Shown: one piece after another, positions 15,001 to 23,900 of the stretch
How the letters are laid out: the number at the start of each line of letters is the position of its first letter
How positions within the stretch are numbered: position 1 is the stretch's first letter
DNA from: Bolinopsis microptera
Lineage: Eukaryota > Ctenophora > Tentaculata > Lobata > Bolinopsidae
Direction: 5' to 3'
NCBI RefSeq assembly: GCF_026151205.1
Contig: NC_087079.1
Location: 9,538,635 to 9,602,634, forward strand
Length of the DNA: 64,000 nucleotides
Notes under the pieces: model-generated
Databases searched by the model: none
What the model was told of the DNA's origin: nothing
The model's input: only the letters and a program-made list of their open reading frames with translations
Position numbers and translations under genes: made by a program

Positions 15001-16466
15001 AAAATTGGCCAAAAAGTGATTACGTAATATGTGAACGACCCCTTATTACCAATCTCAACTCTCATCATCACAGGATGTGTTAGAAGATTCGAGCTCAAAG
15101 CTGGACCTGAACTTCAGATTGAGTTTCGTGGTGGACATTATCAACGGAATGGACTACTTACATAACTTCACCGAAATGCTTTCTCATGGGTACCTCAAGT
15201 CCACGAACATTCTCATCACCGGCTCTTTTACCGCAAAGATAGCTGACTTCGGATCTCTGATGAGGTAGAGTAACGGTTCATACCACGTCGTGACATAGGG
15301 TTAAAAGGTTTCTTAAATAGTGCACAAACGTTACAACTCAATCTAAAACAATAGTGACATTTGATTTATCCTACAGGACCAATGACAAGCAGAAAGTGGG
15401 CAACCTAGAGTACATCAGTAGACAAATCAGATCTGTGTGGACTGCACCTGAAATTCTCAGAGATGAAGAGAAATTGAATGAGTTAAAAGGTAAATTCTTA
15501 CGTTCAAATTAATTACAACACTACAAATCTATTACATTTATTGAGTATTATGTAACGCGATGGAAATATCTTAAGCGGGTAATATCCTGTTCAAACCCAG
15601 GATACATAACATGAAGACTTTGTTGTAACTTGTATGTAAAGCATTAATACAGTAAAATCCCGATTTACCGTGGAGTTTGAGGGAAAGGAAGCATCCGTGG
15701 TAAATCGGGGTTTTGCACGACTTATTGCAAAATATTACCGCACCTACATTCTACATGTTGTCCCTGTTGTACTTTAATATCAGCTTGCTCTGCATTGTAT
15801 GCTGAATTAGTTTATAGAGCCGGAAAAATTAGGTAAAAACTATCAAAATTTAGTAAGTTACGGTTAATTTTTCGTTTTATAAACTGCTCATATCTTAACA
15901 GGAACAAGAGAAGGGGACGTCTACAGCTTTGGAATTGTGTGTCACGAGATCATTGATTGTTCTGGCCCATTCAATTCTCATGACGACAATGGCATCGGAG
16001 CTGATGGTTTGTGAATTTACAGCAAGTCTTCATTTCAAATCCATCTTGTCACTTGTTGATAAGACAAGTTGGTCAGGCATAAAGGAGCCAAGGTGGTCGC
16101 AGCCATGACCATTACATGCATTATATCCTTTTGATCAAATTTATCAATTATTTTAGCCATCAAATCTCGCATTCATAACCTTACCTTGATACAAATCAAG
16201 TAAAACCAAATAATTAATTAATTAATAAATTAACCGTTCAGAGATCGTGCATATGGTGAAGGGGGCAAAAACGAAGACCTTCAGGCCAGCTTTCAGTGGA
16301 ATTAAAAATAATGACAGAGAGATATACGTGATGAACATGGCTCGGGAATGTTGGACTGAGAATCCTAATGATCGGCCTACTTTTGAGCATTTGAGAATGT
16401 CTTGTGTTCCTAAAATTGAAGACGGCTCGTGAGTAGTTAAACTCTTTTTGTTAATTCCTGAAATAT

Positions 16467-16499
<33 letters not shown>

Positions 16500-18987
16500 C
16501 AAATCAAACAAGAAAGTTGTTCAATTTTTTCGAATGAACGTACATTTTTACATTTTTAAGGTATAGTGAATAATTGAATCGAGTCAAATTATAATACATT
16601 GTGATTGGAGTTATTTATTAGACGTTTGCAATATAAGCACAACACCATGGGATATCACGAATATATCATTACTATAACTGGTTTTTTCCAGGATGACATT
16701 GGGACAGTGCATTTTGCTGCAGTTCAAAGAGATGGTTTCGGAAAAAGAAAAGGAAATAAAATCGTTTGACTCTGAAATACAAACGAAAAAGGGCGTTTTC
16801 AGCGAGATGCAGCGCCAGTTATTACCGCCGTATGTAATTTTTATCAACACTTTAAACGAGATCTATGATTTTATTTTTATCCATAGCAATTGTTTTGACA
16901 ATGAGATCACACTTGATAAATGATGATACTATCTCCGAAATTACAGACACGTTTTGAACCAGTTAATGGTAGGACAAGCAACCGAGCCCCACCTACTGAA
17001 ATCTACTTCCGTTCTTAGTCTAGAAATTACAGGTAATTTTAGTATACTAAATACCTAATAGGTATACTAAAATACCTAATTAGGCTTAAATCTGTAAAAC
17101 AAGCTAGTGCAGTAAATTACTATCAGTCAAGATGATCATCTGACATGCCAACTATTGAAATGTCTAATTATTTTATTGCAAATTTAATTCTGAAATAAAG
17201 CTGATTCTATCGTTTAGCTGTAAAGCTGATTCTAATTCTATTGTCAATCGTTTCCCTTTCTCTCATAGTTAAACTTAAGGTTACGAATTTAAATTATTCA
17301 GGCACTTGCAATGCTGAGATGCTAAAAGCTATTGAAGGTGACCGTGAGAATATATGGAATTCCATCGAACAGATCCAAGAAACTGTCCTTGGATTATCTC
17401 TCGACTATCCAGATCTCTTCTGTGTACGTTATTGATTTCTATTTTTGTGATGTTGGTTTTGGATGACATCACAGGAATTATTATGTTTTGATTTTTACTT
17501 ACATTGTATGCTAATATGCTATCTTTATTCTTTAACTTTAAGTTTATTGCGCGCGCATATCAGCGTAAAGTTTCCAATATCTAACGACATGATTCATGAT
17601 TTAAAAGTTAAAGTACAGTGTATAAATAAGAATAAATCGAAGGATAAATTGTATTAATTGAAGGGTGTGATAAGGGTTCGCACAATTGTTTTATCCAATT
17701 ATTTATAGTTATTTTCGGTTAGTAATTTAATTCACTTTTGTTTTAGGTGGTGACATCAGCTAACTTTTTCGTTATCCTTGCAAACGGTTCCGAGCAAAGT
17801 GCCAAGTCTCAGGCCACTGATCTGCTGAAACTCTGTAAAGGAGTACAAAGCTTCATTGAGTTGCTGGAGTTACCTTTCTTTAAACTTAACATCCGAGCTG
17901 GTATAGATTCAGGTTTGTGGCTACTGCAGAGAACTGGACTACTGGAGTTAACACTTAACGGAAATTTATATTCATAGTACCCTGTTACGGATTGTTCTAA
18001 TGGGTCCAATCGCATTTAGTCTCACTCGATGATACAGTGCCGTTAAAATATCTAATCGAGTATTATAACGTATGCTTTGTATTATTTGTATAAAATAAAA
18101 TGTTGCACATTCTGATTTAACCGAATGCCAATAACATATAATAATTATAGTTAAACCTGCACTGATCCGAATTCAATTTGTACTATGCTAAGTTACAAGT
18201 ACATGAAGTACACTAGTATAACACTGGTGGATTCGCGTAGTGTTATTGAATCTCATGATTTGATGTTTCTTTCATTCAAATTTCTGATTGTTTCTGAATA
18301 GACTCAGTAAAGACAGATTCTAATGGAAATATTAATAGCTGAATAACGTGTCGACATTTCTAAGTCATACTCATATTCTCAAATTTTTTGTTATATTATT
18401 ATACTACGTAAAGTGACTATTACAGTCACGATAAATCATCTTTAATAAAAAAACGTGTTTTCAGGCCCTAGCGCTGTTGGCCTGGTGGGTGCTAAATTCC
18501 GAAGTTTCCAGTTGTACGGTGAAACCTATCAGAACGCAGAAAAACTCAGATCTGAAGCAGTTGGTAGGTTCTTTGCAGCATCAAATCCCTTTTGGAATGT
18601 GGCTGGTTTTCTTGTTGCATACCCAGTTATATTTCATGTTTTGGTTGATTTCCATCGATTTATGACAGATAATTCCATTTCAGAGGGCGTGTGCAATGTG
18701 ACTGAAAACACGCTAAAGATGATGGGAGGCTTTGCTGAAAAATTCGAGAATATTCGATCTGTCAAGGTACGTTCAAAGTAACTATAATGGTTAAGGATTA
18801 TCAACAATTCAAGTGTTAATATGCAGCGGACCTTTTAATTTCACATTTCGATCGCTTGTGTTTTTGCGTATATTTAATATTCTGCCGTATCCAGTATCTG
18901 ATTCTATGCGAAAATTTAAATTATAGATTTCAAATGTTTTAGTCACTACCTAACGTGAAGATCTACGCCACAAATCTGGCATCTTGA
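1..18987 (+). CDS. Receptor guanylyl cyclase-like protein with degenerate cyclase domain (5' end outside window)
   Basis: Single-pass receptor of the natriuretic-peptide-receptor type; at least 1157 residues in the window. Exons read: 229-332, 468-591, 780-896, 1163-1407, 1615-1853, 2166-2244, 3111-3306, 3650-3779, 3919-3973, 4210-4343 (weak acceptor), 4641-4741, 5039-5206, 11024-11176, 11331-11512 (start uncertain), 11852-11965, 15074-15264, 15377-15489, 15902-16006, 16242-16428, 16692-16829, 16947-17032, 17302-17423, 17747-17912, 18465-18563, 18684-18766, 18943-18987; all join in phase. Exons to 4741 form the ligand-binding ectodomain. Exon 5039-5206 carries the membrane span (FFPVLVVVLVLICIPLADVI) and a basic juxtamembrane stretch. 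11331-16428 is the kinase-homology domain (FTEYCSKGSL, SHGYLKSTN without catalytic Asp, DFG, WTAPEIL, GDVYSFGI, CWTENPNDRPTF). 16692-16829 is the coiled dimerisation helix. 16947-18987 is cyclase-like (GPSAVGLVGAKF), but the metal, guanine and transition-state residues are changed. The first exons and signal peptide lie to the left. Confidence 0.85.
2298..2821. mobile_element. Inverted-repeat (MITE-like) element with poly(G)/C-rich ends
   Basis: The left end is a G run, GGGGGCGGGGGATCAGG, then GTACGTGACGTCG. The right end is the imperfect inverse (CAACGTCACGTAC and an ACCCCGCCCCCCG tail). It lies in the intron between the exons ending at 2244 and starting at 3111. No coding content. The target duplication is not clear, so the superfamily is unassigned. 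A reading frame through the G run (poly-Gly) is an artefact. Confidence 0.55.
3438..3606. mobile_element. CAGTAAAACCCCG-type MITE (mariner/pogo-like), copy 1
   Basis: Ends CAGTAAAACCCCGATTTACC and its inverse GGGGTTTTACTG, with internal repeats of CGCGGTAAATC. Related copies occur at 15650-15712, 44643-45119 and 56271-56369. The 44.6 kb copy is flanked by TA on both sides, which suggests a Tc1/mariner-type element. This copy sits in an intron of the receptor gene. Confidence 0.65.
5517..7442 (+). pseudogene. RTE-like LINE ORF2, 5' part (endonuclease and start of reverse transcriptase), broken
   Basis: The reading frame from ATG 5517 encodes an apurinic-type endonuclease: FATWNVRGI, ALQETK, INCYSPT, MGDFNARLG, QIDYVL and SDHKIVKATF in order. 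It is followed by the reverse-transcriptase linker LKNGKAVGPDNLPNEFLKY. A frameshift at the C run near 7250 moves the frame, after which LQKPGKPKGPVKSLRPLCLL and NAYKSGHSCSNIVWT continue the RT domain. At 7442 the gene is interrupted by a DNA transposon. The RTE-like assignment rests on the endonuclease style (RNENGERLLAF). The element lies in the same orientation in a 5.8 kb intron of the receptor gene and is not functional. Confidence 0.85.
7443..8868. mobile_element. Non-autonomous hAT-type transposon inserted in the LINE
   Basis: Termini TAGGAACCGACCGGA and its exact inverse (TCCGGTCGGTTCCTA) lie between perfect 8 bp direct repeats GTCTGGAC at 7435-7442 and 8869-8876. Eight-base duplications are the hallmark of hAT transposition. 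The LINE reading frame continues across the two copies of the duplication. The interior holds a tandem pair of ~257 bp units (8180-8440 and 8440-8700) and CCGGAACCGG-rich ends. No transposase frame is seen. Confidence 0.85.
8869..10155 (+). pseudogene. RTE-like LINE ORF2, 3' part (reverse transcriptase palm and C-terminus), broken
   Basis: Continues the LINE after the hAT insertion. RT motif A reads GIDMSSAFDTIHR near 8935-8970. After a further frameshift come IGAFQGDCLSGSLFTMYLAG (motif B) and YADDVDFADE (motif C, catalytic DD), then a C-terminal domain with YNCNSWATP and CHRRHLRQILKMTY. Stop at 10035-10037. A short 3' region ends in an ATAATAATAAGG-like tail near 10155, as in RTE-type elements. 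At least two frameshifts plus the hAT insertion make it inactive. Confidence 0.85.
10161..10715 (-). pseudogene. Fragment of a conserved retroelement-associated protein, function unknown
   Basis: Open frame of 184 codons (ATG at 10715) with the block ARGFYRPGQNSYFDIKFLNP, then KRMLYNERILNVEHGSFCPL, VYSVTGGSGPEA and FLRCKLSFIIRKLVL. I recall this combination (…GFW/Y..G..AFFDV+V.NPN…, …VEHGSFTPLVFS..GG…) as a frequent unnamed protein in invertebrate genomes, usually near retroelements. The PD…FDIK spacing resembles a PD-(D/E)XK nuclease core, but this is inference. The N-terminal part of the family is missing and no splice context supports a host exon. It lies antisense in the receptor gene's intron, next to the LINE 3' end. 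Confidence 0.5.
12234..12531. mobile_element. Harbinger-like MITE (TTA target duplication)
   Basis: 298 bp element with ends GGGGCCATCTACTTAGGACG and the exact inverse CGTCCTAAGTAGATGGCCCC, flanked by TTA on both sides (12231-12233 and 12532-12534). A three-base TWA duplication points to PIF/Harbinger. The interior is rich in GGGGGAGGGG and TCCGG. It lies in the receptor gene intron after exon 11852-11965. A larger, interrupted copy occurs at 21711-22458. Confidence 0.7.
13075..13190. repeat. Fragment of the TTAA/poly(G) element family
   Basis: About 115 bp matching, in inverse orientation, the left inner part of the element at 20008-20797. Shared strings include TAGTTTGTTGGTCAACTGC and GGGACCCCCTCAAAAGTTCG. 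It shows that the sequence is dispersed in this genome. Confidence 0.55.
13290..13620 (+). pseudogene. LINE reverse-transcriptase fragment
   Basis: The frame reads ILYEDMDKANESLLRVESAA then VGLHTNEGKTKVMT, which is the RT motif C/D region of RTE/L1-type elements (…LL..VE.AA..VGL.IN..KTKVM). The usual YxDD just before it is degraded. After a stop near 13530 another frame gives a short relic ENVDDFVYL. A short dead remnant in the receptor gene intron. Confidence 0.6.
13860..14095. repeat. Diverged tandem duplication
   Basis: Two ~120 bp units share CGCTAGTTCATATGCCAC, GTCATTG-type sequence, CACCAACAA/CCGCCAACAA and AGATAGTGATGGTTTGG. No coding signal. Intronic. Confidence 0.45.
14862..15042. 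mobile_element. GGGGTCGTTCACA MITE (Harbinger-like), copy 1
   Basis: 181 bp element with ends GGGGTCGTTCACA and inverse TGTGAACGACCCC, inner ends containing TTACGTAAT, flanked by TTA (14859-14861 and 15043-15045). The interior has a long G run. It ends about 30 bases before the receptor gene exon that starts at 15074, so it occupies the branch-point/polypyrimidine zone of that acceptor. Confidence 0.75.
15650..15712. mobile_element. CAGTAAAATCCCG MITE fragment
   Basis: Short relic of the CAGTAAAACCCCG family: CAGTAAAATCCCGATTTACC and GTAAATCGGGGTTTTGC. Intronic. Confidence 0.55.
16470..16497. repeat. Poly(G) tract in a receptor-gene intron
   Basis: Uninterrupted run of 28 G in the intron after exon 16242-16428. 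No flanking inverted repeat was recognised, unlike most other G runs here. Confidence 0.8.
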
Positions 18988-19144
18988 AACGATTGATAGG
19001 AACAGCGTTCAGAGCATTTCTACTACTACTAGTGATCTCTACTATCTCTAGTGGGTGACTCAGCTTAAAGTCAAACTTAAAGTGAACTGGAAAGCCGATT
19101 ATACTTATAGCCTTTGATTGATTATTATGATAATTTTCAATAAA
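18943..19144 (+). promoter_or_regulatory. Last coding exon and candidate polyadenylation signal of the receptor cyclase-like gene
   Basis: The terminal exon opens after a TTTTAG acceptor and reads 14 codons to TGA at 18985-18987. Its KIYATNL matches in position the KVRTYWL end of receptor cyclases. An AATAAA lies at 19139-19144, about 150 bases beyond the stop, and is the best candidate polyadenylation signal. Confidence 0.5.
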
Positions 19145-19618
19145 AGTTGAGCTACGAATTCTTGCTAATTTTAGTGTCAGTACGAAGAAATTCGGTAGAT
19201 AGTTATTGTCAACCAATACACAATCACCAAGCATATTTTGCTTTCGCTATTTTATCTAACCGTTTGATTTGCGTTATTTTAATTTTCCACATGTAAAAAT
19301 AAATTAATGATTAGGTTATATGTGACCCTGAACCCCTGGATTGAAGTTGCTCTGTTTAGTTTTAAAAATATAAAATAATTCATCGCGATAGTGCTACAAC
19401 TGCTTAATAATAATGTTAGTTTTTGGAAACCATCAAAGTAAAATGTGCTGATATTAGTATTTTAATTATTTATTTATTTATCTAATTTGTTTCATATTGA
19501 TTGTTATATTTGAATACAACTTACATTAACTTATGTTTCACTCTCAACTGTTTTCGTAGATCCACCGCTGCCAATTGAAAGGTTTCATTCTTACTTAGTA
19601 TCCTGTATGTAGTAATTT

Positions 19619-19794
19619 GGAGTCGTTCACATATTACGTAATCAGCCGAGGGGGGAGGCCAGGGGTTTCCACATAATTACGCTAGTGTAATTTTGACACA
19701 ATAGCTATGTGTAAAACTGATTACGGAGGGGGGGGGGGGGGGGGGGGGGTTAAAAATTGTTCAAAAAGTGATTACGTAATATGTGAACGACCTC
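19619..19794. mobile_element. GGAGTCGTTCACA MITE (Harbinger-like), copy 2
   Basis: Second copy of the 14862-15042 family: left end GGAGTCGTTCACATATTACG, right end inverse TATGTGAACGACCTC, core ACGCTAGTGTAATTTTGACA identical to copy 1. Contains an expanded G run of about 20 bases. TTT flanks both sides. It sits in the gap between the receptor gene and renalase. Confidence 0.75.
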
Positions 19795-20007
19795 TTTGAA
19801 CATTTTATTATAATGTTATGCAGTGTCCACGAAAGGGGTATTATACAACCGATCGTGCTAAATCACTAGAAATTCGAGCAAGGGCTAATATTTAAATCAA
19901 TTTTGGTGGATTTGCATTAACACTTTGAAAATGAAAAAACGTATTATAAATGTTTAATCTCGATATAAACTTTTGTAATATACATTAAATTAGAAAACAT
20001 CACTTAA

Positions 20008-20754
20008 GGGGGGGGGGGGGGGGGGGTTCACCCTGATTTTTTGTGAAACTTGGTTTCGAGATAGCAGTTGACCAACAAACTAAGACCAGTTACGGAACTT
20101 TTGAGGGGGTCCCGGACCCCAACCGCCAAACGGTGCCCGCGGGGCAGCCACGCCCATATTTTGTCCAAATTAGGCCCAATTTAGCCAAATACCCTGAACA
20201 TGCCCAAAATCCAGATTTTAGGTGCTCTACTTGTAGCTAGTGGTCCCCTGAACTCGTATATGAATTTCCATCAAGATTGGACAAAAAATGACTGAGTTAT
20301 GAGCAAAAAACCATATTTGGGCATACGCACTAAATTTGATCGATTTTGGCCCATATATTAGTCAAATATCAATATTTTTGAATGAAACCAACTTTATATG
20401 GAAGGTAAGCCTATACTACACATTCTCTATGATTATCAGCTCAGTATCTACCTAACTGTGGATTCTGTGTTCAAATAATCGCAAAAAATGAACAAAATTG
20501 CCCATATCTCAGTTTGCGATATTTGCAAAACTGATTTCGCTCAAAACAATAGAACTCAACAGGGTTTCAATATTTTTACATGAAATTTTCAGAATCAACG
20601 TAGAATCGCATTTCGACCTTAAGTTTTGGGACAGAATTTTGAGTTAGGTCTTTAAAAAAAAGGCCTAACTCAAAATTTGGCGGCCAAATTCCAAAATTCG
20701 CAATGCGAAATTCAAAAGTTCGGTCACTGGTCCTAGTTTGTTGGTCAACTGCTA

Positions 20755-20797
<43 letters not shown>
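20008..20797. mobile_element. TTAA-flanked element with poly(G)/poly(C) termini (piggyBac-like MITE?)
   Basis: TTAA at 20004-20007 is followed by about 19 G. A poly(C) run of about 43 bases is followed by TTAA at 20798-20801. Inside the homopolymers lies an inverted repeat, GATAGCAGTTGACCAACAAA and its inverse at about 20735-20755. TTAA duplication is typical of piggyBac. No transposase is present. Fragments of the interior occur at 13075-13190 and 42950-43060. Confidence 0.6.
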
Positions 20798-20923
20798 TTA
20801 ACTTAAAAACGGGTCACGTCCATTATTCCAGAATCAGCTTTCTGACTATTGATTAACTCCATAAACTCGAATGTAACTGACTTCCTATGACAAATCATTA
20901 AAATAGAAAAAAAGTTAGCATCC

Positions 20924-23900
20924 TTACGATTCCATTGGAATATTTGGAATATTAAATCCCTCTTTGACCCTATCAGCAAGAATCTCAGCTGCTTGAGCAC
21001 ACATAGATAAATTCGAGGTGTTCATGAATGAATCTCCACCAGCAATAACAAGGGGATTTTCGCTAATAGTCACACATCCTGGGGCACCAGGGTAGGGTTT
21101 GTAAATCTGCCCGTATCGCCAAAAGTGTGGTATGACTTTTTTAGGTGCCGGCAACTCTGGGAAAACTTCTTTAAGCCGAGCTAACATTACCTCACCCGCT
21201 TCTTCTTTTGTTTTTACATCCGTGTTCTTGACAGCCCATGGCGCAGAGGAGTGGATAAGGAGGGTTGGGTCCAAACCTGAGGAATTATTTCGTGAATTTT
21301 TCGGACGTAATTCCAGAAACAACAATTTAGATAATAGGTTTAAGTCACAGCTGTGAGAAAATGTCGTTTGCAGAGCATTGTGTCCTGCAATAGCTTCACA
21401 ATAGTTAAGATGATCCAAACCATCACAATCCAATCCCAACTCTGACTAGTGCACGAAGTGACAATGGCTCCAAGCCCCAGCCTAAAAGTACGAACCCTGA
21501 GATCGTTTGACATTGTCCCACACAGTAAACCGAACCACCTCATCATCGTGGTACTTCATGACCCAATCGTAGTGAGGCACTTCTTCGAACACTGCCATCA
21601 GGGAAAAACGAGGCGTGAACTTGACTTTAGATATTGCATCACTGGTCTGAGATTGAGAAGAATTAATACTTAATAGTATTCGGTCACAAGAACCAAGCAT
21701 AGTACAGTTGGGGGCCATCTACTTAGGACGTCCGGAAAATAGAGAGGGGGGTGGTTTTGGAATAATTTTGGACAAATCCGGACAGGGGGAGGGGGGGGGG
21801 GGGGGTTTCTGAAAATACGGACGTCCGGAAATTTTGGCAGAATTAACGAAAAAGTCCCATTTATTTTTAATTTTAACTCTTTTATTTGACACTAATTACT
21901 CTGTAAGTTCAGATCCCTGTATCTTGAACGAGAAGTCGATTCCCAGAGCAGCTCATGAGAGCCGAGACACAACTCGCATATTCTCCTACTGCCTTAAAAC
22001 TTATTCGATTGGATGGCTACTTATTAAGTACTTAAATGTAACTGTGCTAAACTTGTTCGACACTAAATGTATAATTGTCTATTTTAAGTAACTACACATT
22101 TTATTGTAGCGCGATGCGTTACTGCCGCGCCGCGCACTCAATTCTACCTGTCATTCCGTCGAATCTCTATTCGTGTTTATCTCTATTATGTTTATGAACA
22201 TAATAGCCTGAGGTAAACTCAATTATGCTTCTCGCAACGACGCTAGATCGGCGAGATGCGCTACTGTGCCTCGCCGAGCTGCGATGAATTGACATCGTCA
22301 ATTAACACATTTCAATTTTTATAACAATGAATTATTTGTACTCTTAAAAGAAGCTGGAAATCCGGGGAAGGGGTGTGGTTTTGAAAATTTGGACACACCC
22401 GGACAGGGGGAGGTCTGAAAATTTGCGATTTTGGCGGACGTCTTAAGTAGATGGCTCCTCGATAATTATAGCAGGCGTGAAAGCGGGCGAGCGTGCTAAT
22501 GGCTAAATCACTCTACAGTCGATCTTCGAGATTTTTCTAAAAGGGCCCCCATGACACAAACTTAAAATGCTCCCCTGACGAGATATTGGCGAAAAACTGT
22601 CTCGATCACGTGATATGACCGTATAGGGAAGTTATTCTAATTTCTCGTTATATTAGGGTTTCAGCATATGCATTTGTTAAGGATTGGGTTAGGGTTACTG
22701 TTGTAGGTTTACAACCTACCAGGACGCGCGCCGAGTTGGACTTACGAGTATCACCCGTTAAGGGTTACTGACACTGTTAGGATTGGAATCAGATTAAAGG
22801 ATTAGGGTTTCGAATAGTATAGTCGTTCAGGACCAGCTAGAGAACGGGTTGAAAAAGTCACGTGACAGTCGAGTGTACAGTGATTATTATCATCATCCGA
22901 AAGCGGGCAACGGGTGCAAGTTAAATTTTGATTCACGATGTCAATCCTTCGCATCTCGGCGATCTGCATATGTTGATGTGGTGATACGAGTTGTATCACG
23001 TCGTGACCCCCACGGTCGTTTCACTATGGCAGAGTTTCTACGATACAGGGGGAGCCGCGCACTCGTGCGTGGCGGGTCATACAACGTATGACAAGTTGCG
23101 AGAAGCATTATTGGATGCGCGCGCGGCCCAGTAGTGCATCGCGCAACAAGTTTAATTCATCAACAGATGTCGCGCCGCGCGTACGCATATATGCGCGCAT
23201 GTTCTCGGGTGTCTAGATGACAGGTTTATGTACTTTCGTCAGAACAATGTAATAAAATTTCGCGTGTCAGAAGATGAATCCGAGTTCGTGGAAACATTTG
23301 TGACAGGATTAAAAACATATTTTTAACTGAATATGTCCGTAAACTGAGTTAGATTTGCCCTGGTATGATACAGTGTCATGAGAACTAACATTTTAAGCCT
23401 CCTGTGAAATATTTCCCTGATTCATGGAATGAATGAAATGAACAAAAAATGAACATTGTCTCAGAATCGCCTGAAATGAGCTGAAACCGATTGGGATCGA
23501 TTGGTAATGATACCAGAAGTGTCCCTGAGAAGTTTGGTGGGTCTAGCATGTTACGAAAGGGCTCTGGGGCAATGTTTCCATTTTGGTTTCAGAGTAGTTG
23601 AGAATTGAGATCGTGGAAACATTTGTGACCGATTTGGAAACATGCCCTTGTAACCGTAATTCTGCCTGGGCTGACTTGGAATCGATCTGGCATGGTAGAG
23701 GGACATGTGTACTATCATTTCTAACCACTCAGAAGTGCGAAATATTGCCCTGGTTCATGGAATGAACGAAATGAACAAAAAATGAACATTATCCTAGAAT
23801 CGACTGAAATGAGCTGAAAACGATTGGGATCGATTGGTAATGATACCAGAAGTGTCCCTGAGAAGTTTGGTGGGTCTAGCATGTTACGAAAGGGCTCTGG

